38,789 nucleotides of DNA from Alphaproteobacteria bacterium (GTDB lineage Bacteria; Pseudomonadota; Alphaproteobacteria; RF32; CAG-239): positions 1 to 38,789 of the forward strand of contig CAAFZY010000039.1 of the NCBI GenBank assembly GCA_900767645.1, in the 5' to 3' direction. Shown here piece by piece: positions 9,064 through 16,454 of the stretch (position 1 is its first letter; every line of letters starts with the position of its first letter). The notes beneath the pieces were generated by a model that was given only the letters and a program-made list of their open reading frames with translations, was not told the origin of the DNA and searched no databases. The position numbers and the translations under genes were made by a program.

Positions 9064-9774
9064 CTATTTGATTATTGTAAACTTTCCTTGAGCGCATACC
9101 GCATTAAGCAGAGCGCTTTCCTCATGTTGGCTGAATATAATTATCGGCACTTTATTTTCTTTAGCAAGTACAACCGCAGAAATATCCATAACTTTCAGCT
9201 CTTTTTTTATAACTTCATCATAAGGCAGACTGTCAAAGCGTTTGGCAGACGAATTACAGCGCGGGTCGGAGTCATAAACGCCGTCGACCTGCGTTGATTT
9301 CAGCAGCGCGTCACAGCCCATTTCCGCCGCCCGTAAAGCAGCGCCGGTATCGGTAGTAAAATACGGACTGCCTGTTCCGGCGGCAAAAATCACCACCTCA
9401 CGATTTTGCAAATAAGACATTACCTTGCGGTAAGAATAGTCTTCACAAGCCTGCGGGATACGCAAACCAGACACAACTTTTGCCGACACTCCGATTTTAA
9501 TCAAAGCATCTTGCAAAAACAACGAGTTCATAACCGTGGCAAGCATACCGATTTGATCGGCGACGCTTCTGTCCATGCCTTTAGCCGCCTCTTTGGCACC
9601 GCGAAAAATGTTGCCGCCGCCGATAACAATGCAAACATCCGTGCCAAGTTCATGAATTTGTTTTATCTGCTCCGCCAAAGACGCTACCACCTCCGGCGAA
9701 ACGCCAAACTCTTTATCTCCCATCAGGCCTTCGCCCGAAAGTTTGAGCAAAACTCGTTTATATTGCGGCTTCAT
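9064..9774 (-). CDS. pyrH: UMP kinase PyrH
   Basis: This 236-residue UMP kinase of the amino acid kinase family phosphorylates UMP to UDP and is the first gene of the minus-strand operon. It shows KRVLLKLSGEGL at the N terminus, the nucleotide-binding GGGNIFRG motif, and TGSPYFTTDTGAALRAAEM. The reading frame opens at a GTG at 9783, but the ATG at 9774 is the better start because it gives MKPQYKRV and has AAAGGTG 6 bases upstream. rpsB and tsf, often the preceding genes, are not here. The divergent gene plsY begins about 170 bp away. Confidence 0.96.
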   Translation of the reverse strand: MKPQYKRVLLKLSGEGLMGDKEFGVSPEVVASLAEQIKQIHELGTDVCIVIGGGNIFRGAKEAAKGMDRSVADQIGMLATVMNSLFLQDALIKIGVSAKVVSGLRIPQACEDYSYRKVMSYLQNREVVIFAAGTGSPYFTTDTGAALRAAEMGCDALLKSTQVDGVYDSDPRCNSSAKRFDSLPYDEVIKKELKVMDISAVVLAKENKVPIIIFSQHEESALLNAVCAQGKFTIIK

Positions 9775-9881
9775 CAAACACACCTTTCTTTATAAATTTG
9801 TTTCATATTGACTTACTTTAATGCATTTGTCACCATATTTTTGCAAGCGGTCAACAATTTATGGTAAAATCGATAAAATGA

Positions 9882-9911
9882 TTGAAATTAAACTGATATT
9901 GTGTTTATAGT
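9882..9911 (+). promoter_or_regulatory. Probable sigma70-type promoter for plsY
   Basis: TTGAAA at 9882-9887 and TATAGT at 9906-9911 are separated by 18 bases. plsY starts 33 bases downstream. It lies in the divergent region between pyrH and plsY. The call rests on consensus likeness only. Confidence 0.5.
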
Positions 9912-9943
9912 GACGATAATATTAAAAATACAAGGAGAAAAAC

Positions 9944-10591
9944 ATGAGTTTTACCGTAATTTTTATTTTATGCGCTTTGGGCGGATACCTGCTCGGCTCA
10001 ATTCCTTTCGGCTTGGTTTTAACCCGTTTGGCCGGATACGGCGATATTCGTAAAATCGGCTCCGGCAATATCGGCGCTACCAACGTATTGCGCACCGGCA
10101 ATAAAACTCTGGCGCTTCTTACACTTATTTTAGACGCTTTTAAAGCCGGTATTGCCGCATATTCGGCTGAAAAGCTGGTGCCTAACGAGCTTTGTTTTAT
10201 CTTCGGATTACCGGCTTCAACCGCCGTTTTGGCAGCTATGATTGCCGGTTTGTGCGGAGTTATCGGACACATGTTTCCGATTTGGTTAAAATTCAAGGGT
10301 GGCAAAGGCGTGTCATCGGCATTCGGCTTATTGCTTGTAATTCATTGGCCGTTGGCCTTATCGGCCTTAGGTATTTGGCTTGCCATGGCAATTACCTTCC
10401 GCTATTCTTCGCTTTCGGCTCTGACCGCCGCGGTTGCCGTTCCGTTTATTGCCTTTTTTACGTTGCCGCAAATTTACACCGTATTTTGCACCGTTATTGT
10501 GGTAATGGTAATTTTGAAACACCACGCCAATATTACCCGCCTGCTTAAAGGCGAGGAAAGCAAAATTTCATTTAAAAAAGCAAAGAAGTAG
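9944..10591 (+). CDS. plsY: Acyl-phosphate:glycerol-3-phosphate acyltransferase PlsY
   Basis: This 215-residue polytopic membrane enzyme makes lysophosphatidate from acyl phosphate and glycerol-3-phosphate, starting phospholipid synthesis. Conserved motifs are visible: GSIPFGLVLTR near the N terminus, GSGNIGATNVLRTG, and GHMFPIWLKFKGGKGVSS. The start at 9944 has an AAGGAG site. It appears to lead a plsY-dprA-topA operon, since dprA starts 6 bases after its stop. Confidence 0.97.
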   Translation: MSFTVIFILCALGGYLLGSIPFGLVLTRLAGYGDIRKIGSGNIGATNVLRTGNKTLALLTLILDAFKAGIAAYSAEKLVPNELCFIFGLPASTAVLAAMIAGLCGVIGHMFPIWLKFKGGKGVSSAFGLLLVIHWPLALSALGIWLAMAITFRYSSLSALTAAVAVPFIAFFTLPQIYTVFCTVIVVMVILKHHANITRLLKGEESKISFKKAKK

Positions 10592-10597
10592 CGCATC

Positions 10598-11743
10598 GTG
10601 AAACAGCAAGAGCTTATTGATTGGATTCAACTTATAAATTCTGACGGTATCGGGCCGGTCAGTTTTTACAAGCTCTTGAACAAACACGGCTCCGCCGCGG
10701 AGGCTCTGAAATATTTATCCGAAAAGCAACTTTTATACCCGCGAAAAGACGCGGAGTATGTGTTGAAAAAGGCTCAACAGCTGAAGGTTGCGATTATTGC
10801 CCGCACAGATGCGCTTTATCCGCAAAACATTGCCGAGCTTAATGACGCTCCGCCGATATTGTTTGTTAAAGGGCGTACGGATATTTTGAATTATCCGCTT
10901 ACGGTTTCTATTGTAGGCTCGCGCAATGCCACGGTAAACGGGCGCAAAATTGCATCTAAAATTGCTTATGACTTAACTCAAAATGATGTGATTGTAATCT
11001 CGGGTATGGCGCGGGGCATTGATACCGCCGCCCACAAAGGAGCGCTTTATGCCAAAGAGCAACAAGGCGCTACCATTGCCGTTTTGGGCACAGGCGTTGA
11101 CGTTCCGTACCCTGCCGAAAATAATGCTTTGTATGAACAAATTTGCGAACAAGGAGCCGTAATTTCAGAATTTGTACTCGGCACCACACCGCAAGCCGCC
11201 AACTTTCCGCGCCGTAATCGTTTGGTTTCAGCCCTGGGGGTTGGAACTTTGGTGGTTGAAGCCTCATTAAATTCGGGTTCGCTAATCACCGCTCGAACCG
11301 CGCTTGAACAGGGTAAAGATATTTTTGCCGTTCCGGGCTCGCCGCTTGACGGACGCTCCGCCGGCGCCAACAAGCTTATCCGCGAAGGCGCTATTTTAAC
11401 CGAATCGGCCGATGATATTTTGCAAACTTTGACTTTTACGCAAAATCAGCAAATTAAAAATTACACTTTACATAGCGCAAAGGTAAAGCCTCTTGACAAA
11501 CCGCAAAAAAATGACAATATTTGCGCTCAAACCGACACGGCGGAAACAAAAAGCAATGCAGAAGCATTAACCGCGCTGATACCGCCGGAAGGAATCGGCA
11601 TTGACGAACTTATCCGCACCGGTGGCGGCAACGCCGAACAAACCATGATGATGATTACCGAACTGGAACTTGAAGGTGTGATTGAACGCGTAAACGGCAG
11701 CACCTTAGCTTTGAAAAACAGAAAAAACAGGAAAAACCGATGA
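10598..11743 (+). CDS. dprA: DNA processing protein DprA
   Basis: This 381-residue protein loads RecA on incoming single-stranded DNA during natural transformation. The Rossmann-like core is visible at about 105-310: SIVGSRNAT, VISGMARGIDTAAHKGAL, FPRRNRLVSALG and LITARTALEQGK. A C-terminal winged-helix (DML1-like) domain follows (LIPPEGIGIDELIR to ELELEGVIERV). It starts with GTG at 10598 just after plsY, and its stop overlaps the topA start in ATGA. The remaining competence machinery is not in the window, although the pilin-like genes at 14802, 22039 and 30837 make DNA uptake a question worth asking. Confidence 0.96.
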   Translation: MKQQELIDWIQLINSDGIGPVSFYKLLNKHGSAAEALKYLSEKQLLYPRKDAEYVLKKAQQLKVAIIARTDALYPQNIAELNDAPPILFVKGRTDILNYPLTVSIVGSRNATVNGRKIASKIAYDLTQNDVIVISGMARGIDTAAHKGALYAKEQQGATIAVLGTGVDVPYPAENNALYEQICEQGAVISEFVLGTTPQAANFPRRNRLVSALGVGTLVVEASLNSGSLITARTALEQGKDIFAVPGSPLDGRSAGANKLIREGAILTESADDILQTLTFTQNQQIKNYTLHSAKVKPLDKPQKNDNICAQTDTAETKSNAEALTALIPPEGIGIDELIRTGGGNAEQTMMMITELELEGVIERVNGSTLALKNRKNRKNR

Positions 11744-14196
11744 AATTAGTGATAGTAGAATCTCCGGCAAAGGCCAAAACCATTAACAAATATTTAGGTT
11801 CAGATTACAAAGTGCTGGCCAGCTTCGGTCATATTCGCGATTTGCCAAGCAAAGACGGCTCGGTTAATCCGGAACATAATTTTGATATGACATGGGAATT
11901 AAGCCCCGGCGGCAAAAAACGACTTAATGATATTATTGCGGCATTAAAAGACTGCGATACCGTTATTCTCGCATCCGACCCTGATAGAGAAGGAGAAGCT
12001 ATTGCATGGCATATTTTGGAAGAACTTACAGCACGCAAAAAAATTGCCGGTAAAAAAATTGAGCGCGTTGTTTTTCATGAAATTACTAAATCAGCCGTTA
12101 CGGAGGCTATCAAAAATCCGCGTTCCATTGACGATAATTTGGTTTCAGCTTATATGGCGCGCCGCGCGCTTGATTATTTGGTGGGCTTTACCTTATCGCC
12201 GGTGTTGTGGCGCAAGCTTCCGGGGTCAAAATCCGCCGGAAGAGTGCAGTCGGTTGCGCTTCGCTTAATCTGCGACCGCGAAAATGAAATTGAAAAATTT
12301 AAACCGGAAGAATACTGGACGGTTGACGTTGATTTACAAACTTCCGAAAAAGCTTTAATCCCCTCGCATCTGATTAATCTGGACGGCAAAAAGCTTGAAA
12401 AATTTGACTTAAACACAGAAGAAAAAGCGCTTGCCGCGCAAGCTAAAATTGAGGCGCAAAACTTTACGGTTTGCAATGTGGAACGCAAAAAAGCCAATCG
12501 CTATCCGGCGCCGCCGTTCACCACCTCAACCTTGCAGCAGGAAGCTGCCCGCAAGCTTCGTTTTTCAGCTAAAAAAACCATGCAGGTGGCGCAAAAACTT
12601 TATGAAGACGGTTTTATCACTTATATGCGTACCGATGCGGTTAATCTTTCCAAAGAGGCAATTGCCGCCTGCCGTGACGCTATTTTAAAATATTTCGGCG
12701 ACGCTTATTTACCCAAAGTTGCCAAAGAATACAAAACCAAGTCAAAAAATGCGCAAGAAGCGCACGAGGCAATCCGTCCGTCCGATGTAATGAACACTCC
12801 GAAAAAAATGGAAATCAAATTAGACGCCGACGCGCACAAATTATATGAGCTGATTTGGAAACGCACGGTTGCCTGCCAAATGAATCCGGCAGTGCTTGAC
12901 CGCGTCACCGTTGATTCGGAATCGGCCGATAAACAAATTTTGCTCCGCGCCAACGGACAAGTTATTGCTTTTGACGGCTTTTTGAAATTATACCAAGAAA
13001 GCAAAGATGATTCTGATGACGATGACGACAATCAGCTGCTGCCGAACGTTGAAAACGGACAAGCTGTTGACAAAGGTGATATTAAACCCGAACAGCACTT
13101 TACAACGCCGCCGCCGCGCTTTACCGAAGCCAGCTTGGTTAAAAAGCTTGAAGAACTCGGAATCGGGCGTCCGTCAACTTACGCCACGATTATTGCGGTT
13201 TTGCAAGAGCGCAAGTATGTTCGGGTTGAAAAGTTGCGTTTTATACCGGAAGACCGCGGGCGAATCGTTACCGTGTTTTTGGAAAACTACTTCAAAAAAT
13301 ATGTTGAATATGACTTTACCGCGCAGTTGGAAGAATTTTTAGATGACGTTTCCGCCGGCACAATGGATTGGAAAAAGCTGCTTGCCGGTTTTTGGGCTAA
13401 GTTTATTAAAAACGTTGACGCCGTACAGCCTTTGCAGGTTAAAGACGTTATTAATAAAATTGATGAGGTTTTGGCTTATCACCTGTTTCCGGCTAAAGCC
13501 GACGGCTCCGATCCGCGCTTGTGTCCGGAATGCGGCAAAGGGTATTTAAGCGTTAAACTCGGCAAATTCGGCGCCTTTTTAGGGTGTTCAAATTATCCGG
13601 AATGCAAATATACCAAGCCTTTGACCGACATTAAAGATGAAGAAACGCAATCAGCGGAAGCGCCAAAACCCGAAAGACCGGAAGACAAGCTTTTAGGCGA
13701 ATATAAAACCCTGAACGTTTATCTTAAAAAAGGCCCCTACGGCTGGTATGTGCAATGGGGTGAAGACGCCACCGCCACTACCGAAAAGCCCAAGCGCGCC
13801 TCATTGCCGAAAAATATTAAACCGGAAGAGCTGACTTTTGAACAGGCGGTAACCTTAATCAGCCTGCCGAAAGATTTGGGCAACGGCATTGAAGTGAATG
13901 TCGGCAAATTCGGCCCTTATATTAAGCAGGGAACAAAATCGCGTTCATTAACCGGCAATGACAACATTTTTAACATTACCGCCGAACGCGCCGCCGCTAT
14001 TTTGCAAGGCGTTGCCGCCAAGCCGGAAGCCAAAGTTTTAGGCAAAAATAAAGACGGCAACGACATTTTGCTCGCAAACGGCAGGTACGGACCGTATATT
14101 AAGTGCGGCAAAACCAATTACGCATTGCCGAAAGAATTGCACGGCAAAGAAATTTCATTGGAAGACGCGCTCAAAATTATGGCGGCTAAAAAATAA
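11740..14196 (+). CDS. topA: DNA topoisomerase I
   Basis: This 818-residue type IA topoisomerase relaxes negative supercoils. The TOPRIM domain starts at the N terminus (LVIVESPAKAKTI) and includes DPDREGEAIAWH. The catalytic tyrosine is Tyr295 in DGFITYMRTDAV. After the gate domains there is one C4 zinc ribbon (CPECGKGY to CSNYPECKYTK, about residues 590-620), followed by several alphaproteobacterial-type C-terminal repeats with GPYGWYVQWG, GKFGPYIKQG and GRYGPYIKCG. Its ATG overlaps the dprA stop by 4 bases, indicating translational coupling. Confidence 0.97.
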   Translation: MKLVIVESPAKAKTINKYLGSDYKVLASFGHIRDLPSKDGSVNPEHNFDMTWELSPGGKKRLNDIIAALKDCDTVILASDPDREGEAIAWHILEELTARKKIAGKKIERVVFHEITKSAVTEAIKNPRSIDDNLVSAYMARRALDYLVGFTLSPVLWRKLPGSKSAGRVQSVALRLICDRENEIEKFKPEEYWTVDVDLQTSEKALIPSHLINLDGKKLEKFDLNTEEKALAAQAKIEAQNFTVCNVERKKANRYPAPPFTTSTLQQEAARKLRFSAKKTMQVAQKLYEDGFITYMRTDAVNLSKEAIAACRDAILKYFGDAYLPKVAKEYKTKSKNAQEAHEAIRPSDVMNTPKKMEIKLDADAHKLYELIWKRTVACQMNPAVLDRVTVDSESADKQILLRANGQVIAFDGFLKLYQESKDDSDDDDDNQLLPNVENGQAVDKGDIKPEQHFTTPPPRFTEASLVKKLEELGIGRPSTYATIIAVLQERKYVRVEKLRFIPEDRGRIVTVFLENYFKKYVEYDFTAQLEEFLDDVSAGTMDWKKLLAGFWAKFIKNVDAVQPLQVKDVINKIDEVLAYHLFPAKADGSDPRLCPECGKGYLSVKLGKFGAFLGCSNYPECKYTKPLTDIKDEETQSAEAPKPERPEDKLLGEYKTLNVYLKKGPYGWYVQWGEDATATTEKPKRASLPKNIKPEELTFEQAVTLISLPKDLGNGIEVNVGKFGPYIKQGTKSRSLTGNDNIFNITAERAAAILQGVAAKPEAKVLGKNKDGNDILLANGRYGPYIKCGKTNYALPKELHGKEISLEDALKIMAAKK

Positions 14197-14556
14197 ATGT
14201 TACAATCCCTGTTTTTTAAGCAGGGATTGCTTGTAAGTGAGGAAAAAACGGGAAAAGATAAAAATGAAGAATTAGATTACAGTGACACTGTTACTTTAGC
14301 TAAAGTTGACACTGCCATTGAAATTATGGCAGCGAGAATCGGCATTTGTATGCAGCGTATATTTGCGGAAGAAGAAAAGCCGGAAGCCGAGCAAAATCAA
14401 GAACTGCTCTCCCGCCTTAACAAAGAAATGGTTATTTTATACGCCGAAAGCGATCGTATGTACGGCGGCGATAAAGATATACAAGAAAAAATTTACGAAC
14501 AATACGCCCCTGAAGTAAAAGATTATTATTTAGGTAAGAAAAAGAATGTACGATAA
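14197..14556 (+). CDS. Small acidic helical protein, possible antitoxin of a zeta-like module
   Basis: This 119-residue frame begins immediately after the topA stop. I do not recognise a named family. Residues about 30-110 are charged and predicted helical (VDTAIEIMAARIG, EAEQNQELLSRLNKEM, YAESDRMYGGDKDIQEKIYEQYAP). The stop overlaps the start of a 32-codon frame that resembles the N terminus of zeta-type toxins. A small acidic helical protein directly upstream of a zeta-like toxin would fit an antitoxin, but this is inference. The N-terminal 15 codons are doubtful because they contain an 8-bp hairpin (14204-14228), so an in-frame TTG at 14227 could be the true start. Confidence 0.6.
   Translation: MLQSLFFKQGLLVSEEKTGKDKNEELDYSDTVTLAKVDTAIEIMAARIGICMQRIFAEEEKPEAEQNQELLSRLNKEMVILYAESDRMYGGDKDIQEKIYEQYAPEVKDYYLGKKKNVR
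14204..14228. other. 8-bp hairpin at the start of the possible antitoxin gene
   Basis: AATCCCTG (14204-14211) and CAGGGATT (14221-14228) form a perfect 8-bp stem with a 9-base loop. It begins 7 bases after the topA stop. There is no T-tract on the right side, so it is a poor terminator. It may attenuate or shield translation of the downstream frame. Confidence 0.5.
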
Positions 14557-14644
14557 ATATAAACTGAGCGACGAACAACATAATGCTGTTTTAAATAAAA
14601 TTTTCTTTATAGGATCTGCTTATAAAAAATCTTATTACATTTAA
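14546..14644 (+). pseudogene. Stump of a zeta-toxin-like gene
   Basis: A 32-codon frame starts at the ATG at 14546, overlaps the previous gene by 11 bases and has AGGTAAG upstream. Its first residues, YDKYKLSDEQHNAVLNKIFF, resemble the N-terminal segment of proteobacterial zeta-toxin-like kinases as I remember them (form YxLSxEEHxxIFxxxI). After that the sequence becomes AT-rich noise and stops before any P-loop. This suggests deletion of the rest of the toxin gene. The identification rests on a short segment and overlap with the putative antitoxin. Confidence 0.4.
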
Positions 14645-14708
14645 GTATAGTTTATTAAACTTATAACAAAATTTTTGTTCGTTATCGCTCTTGACTATTA
14701 ATTTAAAT

Positions 14709-14801
14709 ACAACTTATGCACAGCGCGGACTCGTAAATATTGCAAAAAAAAACGCGAGCTAAAATCTTTTCAAAACTAACTTTTTGAGGAGATTTTAGCT
14801 C
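14709..14801 (+). repeat. Dispersed upstream element plus leader, copy 1
   Basis: This block is shared with 21944-22038 and 30746-30836, and its first 40 bases with 38526-38566. It consists of ACAACTTATGCACAGC, three variable bases, GACTCGTAAATATTGC, a run of A, CGCGAG, and a leader ending with the GAGGAG ribosome binding site. TTGACT lies at about 14691, 18 bases before TATGCA, which could be a promoter in this copy only. The TTATGCACA at 14714-14722 fits the DnaA-box consensus TTWTNCACA. Confidence 0.9.
14756..14801 (+). promoter_or_regulatory. Leader hairpin covering the ribosome binding site of pilin-like gene 1
   Basis: GAGCTAAAATCT (14756-14767) is a perfect 12-base inverted match to AGATTTTAGCTC (14790-14801), which ends directly at the start codon. 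Inside, TCAAAA (14770-14775) pairs with TTTTGA (14782-14787). The GAGGAG site at 14786-14791 lies in and between these stems, so the fold would hide it. Copies 2 and 3 keep the inner stem and 7 or more pairs of the outer one. Confidence 0.65.
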
Positions 14802-15551
14802 ATGACAAATATAAATAATCTAAGCTCGCGGATGGTGAGGCAAATGCGCAGTAACTTTTTTTCGCGGTGTACAAATAGCTACATAAGAAAAAAAGTTACA
14901 AGCAGGTGCCCGCAAGACGCGAGCGCCGGTCGGTCTATGGTCGAGATGCTTGGCGTTCTGGCGATTGTCGGCGTTTTATCAGTCGGCGCTATTGCCGGCT
15001 ATGGAAAAGCCATGTTCAAATACAAGCTGAATAAACAAACTGAACAGCTAAATCAAGTTATCGGCGCTATGGTGCGCTATAAAAGCAGCTTAATGCTTAA
15101 TCCCGCTTCTGCCGCCGCGCCGGCTTCTGATTATCAATTGGTCCCGATGCTTAAAAAACTCGGTGAAATTCCAAAGGAAATGCACACATCTTATGATATA
15201 TATATTAAAGATGCTTTCGGAACCGAATATTATATTTACAACCGCAATATCGACAAAGAAAATGTTACTTTAAGAACTATGGATTTAGGAAGAACGGATA
15301 CCTCATTTCAGGTGTGTAAAAACTTATATTTGATTGCCAAAGAATGGCATCAAGAATTAAGCTCAATATTTGTTGTAGCTTATAAAGGTGATACGTTTTC
15401 CTCAAAAGGCTGCTATTTAGGCGATAACAGCACATATCAAGGCTGCTCGCACTACAGATATATTAAAGATATGAAACTTACCGACCTTGATGACATTTGC
15501 CGAACCGCCGCTGAAGAGCAAGGGCATTATTCGGTATCAATAAAATTTTAG
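14802..15551 (+). CDS. Prepilin-like protein 1 with cysteine-rich C terminus
   Basis: This 249-residue protein has a type IV prepilin-like signature, AGRSMVEMLGVLAIVGVLSVGA, at about residues 42-63: a Gly, then four residues, Glu at mature position +5, then a hydrophobic helix. This fits processing by a prepilin peptidase. Unlike its paralogues at 22039 and 30837 it has a long basic leader of about 43 residues. The mature part shares with them KLGEIPKEM, KDAFG, an NLYLIAK segment with a preceding Cys, and KDMKLTDLDDIC. Cysteine spacing suggests disulfides. It is probably a surface pilin or pseudopilin. No assembly genes lie nearby. A terminator follows. Confidence 0.85.
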   Translation: MTNINNLSSRMVRQMRSNFFSRCTNSYIRKKVTSRCPQDASAGRSMVEMLGVLAIVGVLSVGAIAGYGKAMFKYKLNKQTEQLNQVIGAMVRYKSSLMLNPASAAAPASDYQLVPMLKKLGEIPKEMHTSYDIYIKDAFGTEYYIYNRNIDKENVTLRTMDLGRTDTSFQVCKNLYLIAKEWHQELSSIFVVAYKGDTFSSKGCYLGDNSTYQGCSHYRYIKDMKLTDLDDICRTAAEEQGHYSVSIKF

Positions 15552-15561
15552 ATACATTAAA

Positions 15562-15590
15562 GGCTCCGATTGCTCGGAGCCTTTTTTATA
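15562..15590. terminator. Intrinsic terminator between convergent genes
   Basis: GGCTCCGA (15562-15569) pairs with TCGGAGCC (15574-15581) across a 4-base loop, followed by six T. The left flank is A-rich, so it could also serve the minus-strand gene ending at 15603. Confidence 0.9.
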
Positions 15591-15602
15591 AGCATTCATA
15601 GA

Positions 15603-16331
15603 TTATTTTCTATCACCCATTAATCTTAACAAGTACAAGAACAAGTTAATAAAATCAAGGTACAACGAAAGCGCTCCGGAAACAGCTTTGCGGGTAAGCA
15701 TATCGTCATCATCTACCGAACTGTATATGTTGCGAATCGTCTGTGTATCATATGCGGTTAAGCCCACAAAAATGGCAACCCCGATATATGATAAAGCGTA
15801 ATACATAGCTTCACTTTGCATAAACATATTTACAATCGTGGCGATAATCAAGCCGATTAAGCCCATAATCAAAAACGAACCGAAACCGGTTAAATCGCGC
15901 TTAGTGGTATAGCCGTACAAGCTCATGCCGCCAAACATAGCGGCGGTAATTAAAAACACGCGGGTCATACTGGAAGCGGTATACATTAAAAGGGTCGGGG
16001 TTAATGACGCGCCCATAACCGCAGAAAACAGCCAAAACACTCCGTTTACCTGTGCTGCCGTGCCTTTGGTAACAACCCACTGAAACGCAAATATCATAAT
16101 CAACGGAGCAATCAACAAAAGCCAACCAAGACCGGACAAGCTAACGGTTCCGGCAGCTTGATTAATATTAAAAAATGCTTCAATTAAAGATGTATTGGCA
16201 ATTAAATAAGCGACCAAAGCCGTTAAGCATAAGCCTGCCGCCATATAGTTATAAACTTTAACCATAAAGCCGCGCAAACCTTCGTCTATGCCGCCACGTT
16301 CAACTGCAGAAGTATAAGATTTAGTTTCCAT
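15603..16331 (-). CDS. Bax inhibitor-1/YccA family membrane protein
   Basis: This 242-residue protein has seven hydrophobic segments and belongs to the BI-1/TMBIM family. The family hallmark GVAIFVGLTAYDTQTIRNIY is present near residue 195, as is the C-terminal LYLDFINLFLYLLRLMG. Family members are calcium-leak channels or modulators of membrane protein turnover, and the bacterial role is not settled. The start has GAGGAG upstream. It is a single gene, convergent with the pilin-like gene. Confidence 0.95.
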   Translation of the reverse strand: METKSYTSAVERGGIDEGLRGFMVKVYNYMAAGLCLTALVAYLIANTSLIEAFFNINQAAGTVSLSGLGWLLLIAPLIMIFAFQWVVTKGTAAQVNGVFWLFSAVMGASLTPTLLMYTASSMTRVFLITAAMFGGMSLYGYTTKRDLTGFGSFLIMGLIGLIIATIVNMFMQSEAMYYALSYIGVAIFVGLTAYDTQTIRNIYSSVDDDDMLTRKAVSGALSLYLDFINLFLYLLRLMGDRK

Positions 16332-16407
16332 AATGTTCTCCTCAAAAAAATTCCTATTTGGTAATATAGAAATTTTTTACGCCAAAATCAACAGATATAT
16401 AAACAAA

Positions 16408-16438
16408 AAAAATGCCCGCAATCATGCGGACATTTTTT
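16408..16438. terminator. Intrinsic terminator after the DegT-family gene
   Basis: AATGCCCGCA (16411-16420) pairs with TGCGGACATT (16425-16434) with one mismatch and a 4-base loop. It has A-rich and T-rich flanks. It lies 17 bp beyond the end of the minus-strand aminotransferase gene. Confidence 0.8.
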
Positions 16439-16454
16439 GTGGAGTATTTACGCG

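Noticed and set aside
9775..9783. GTG at 9783 as the pyrH start
   Set aside because: It lies inside the AAAGGTG ribosome binding site of the ATG at 9774, which gives the normal PyrH N terminus.
14714..14722. DnaA-box-like motifs as an origin of replication
   Set aside because: Each site stands alone, 7-9 kb from the next, with no AT-rich unwinding region or cluster of boxes, and dnaA is not in the window.
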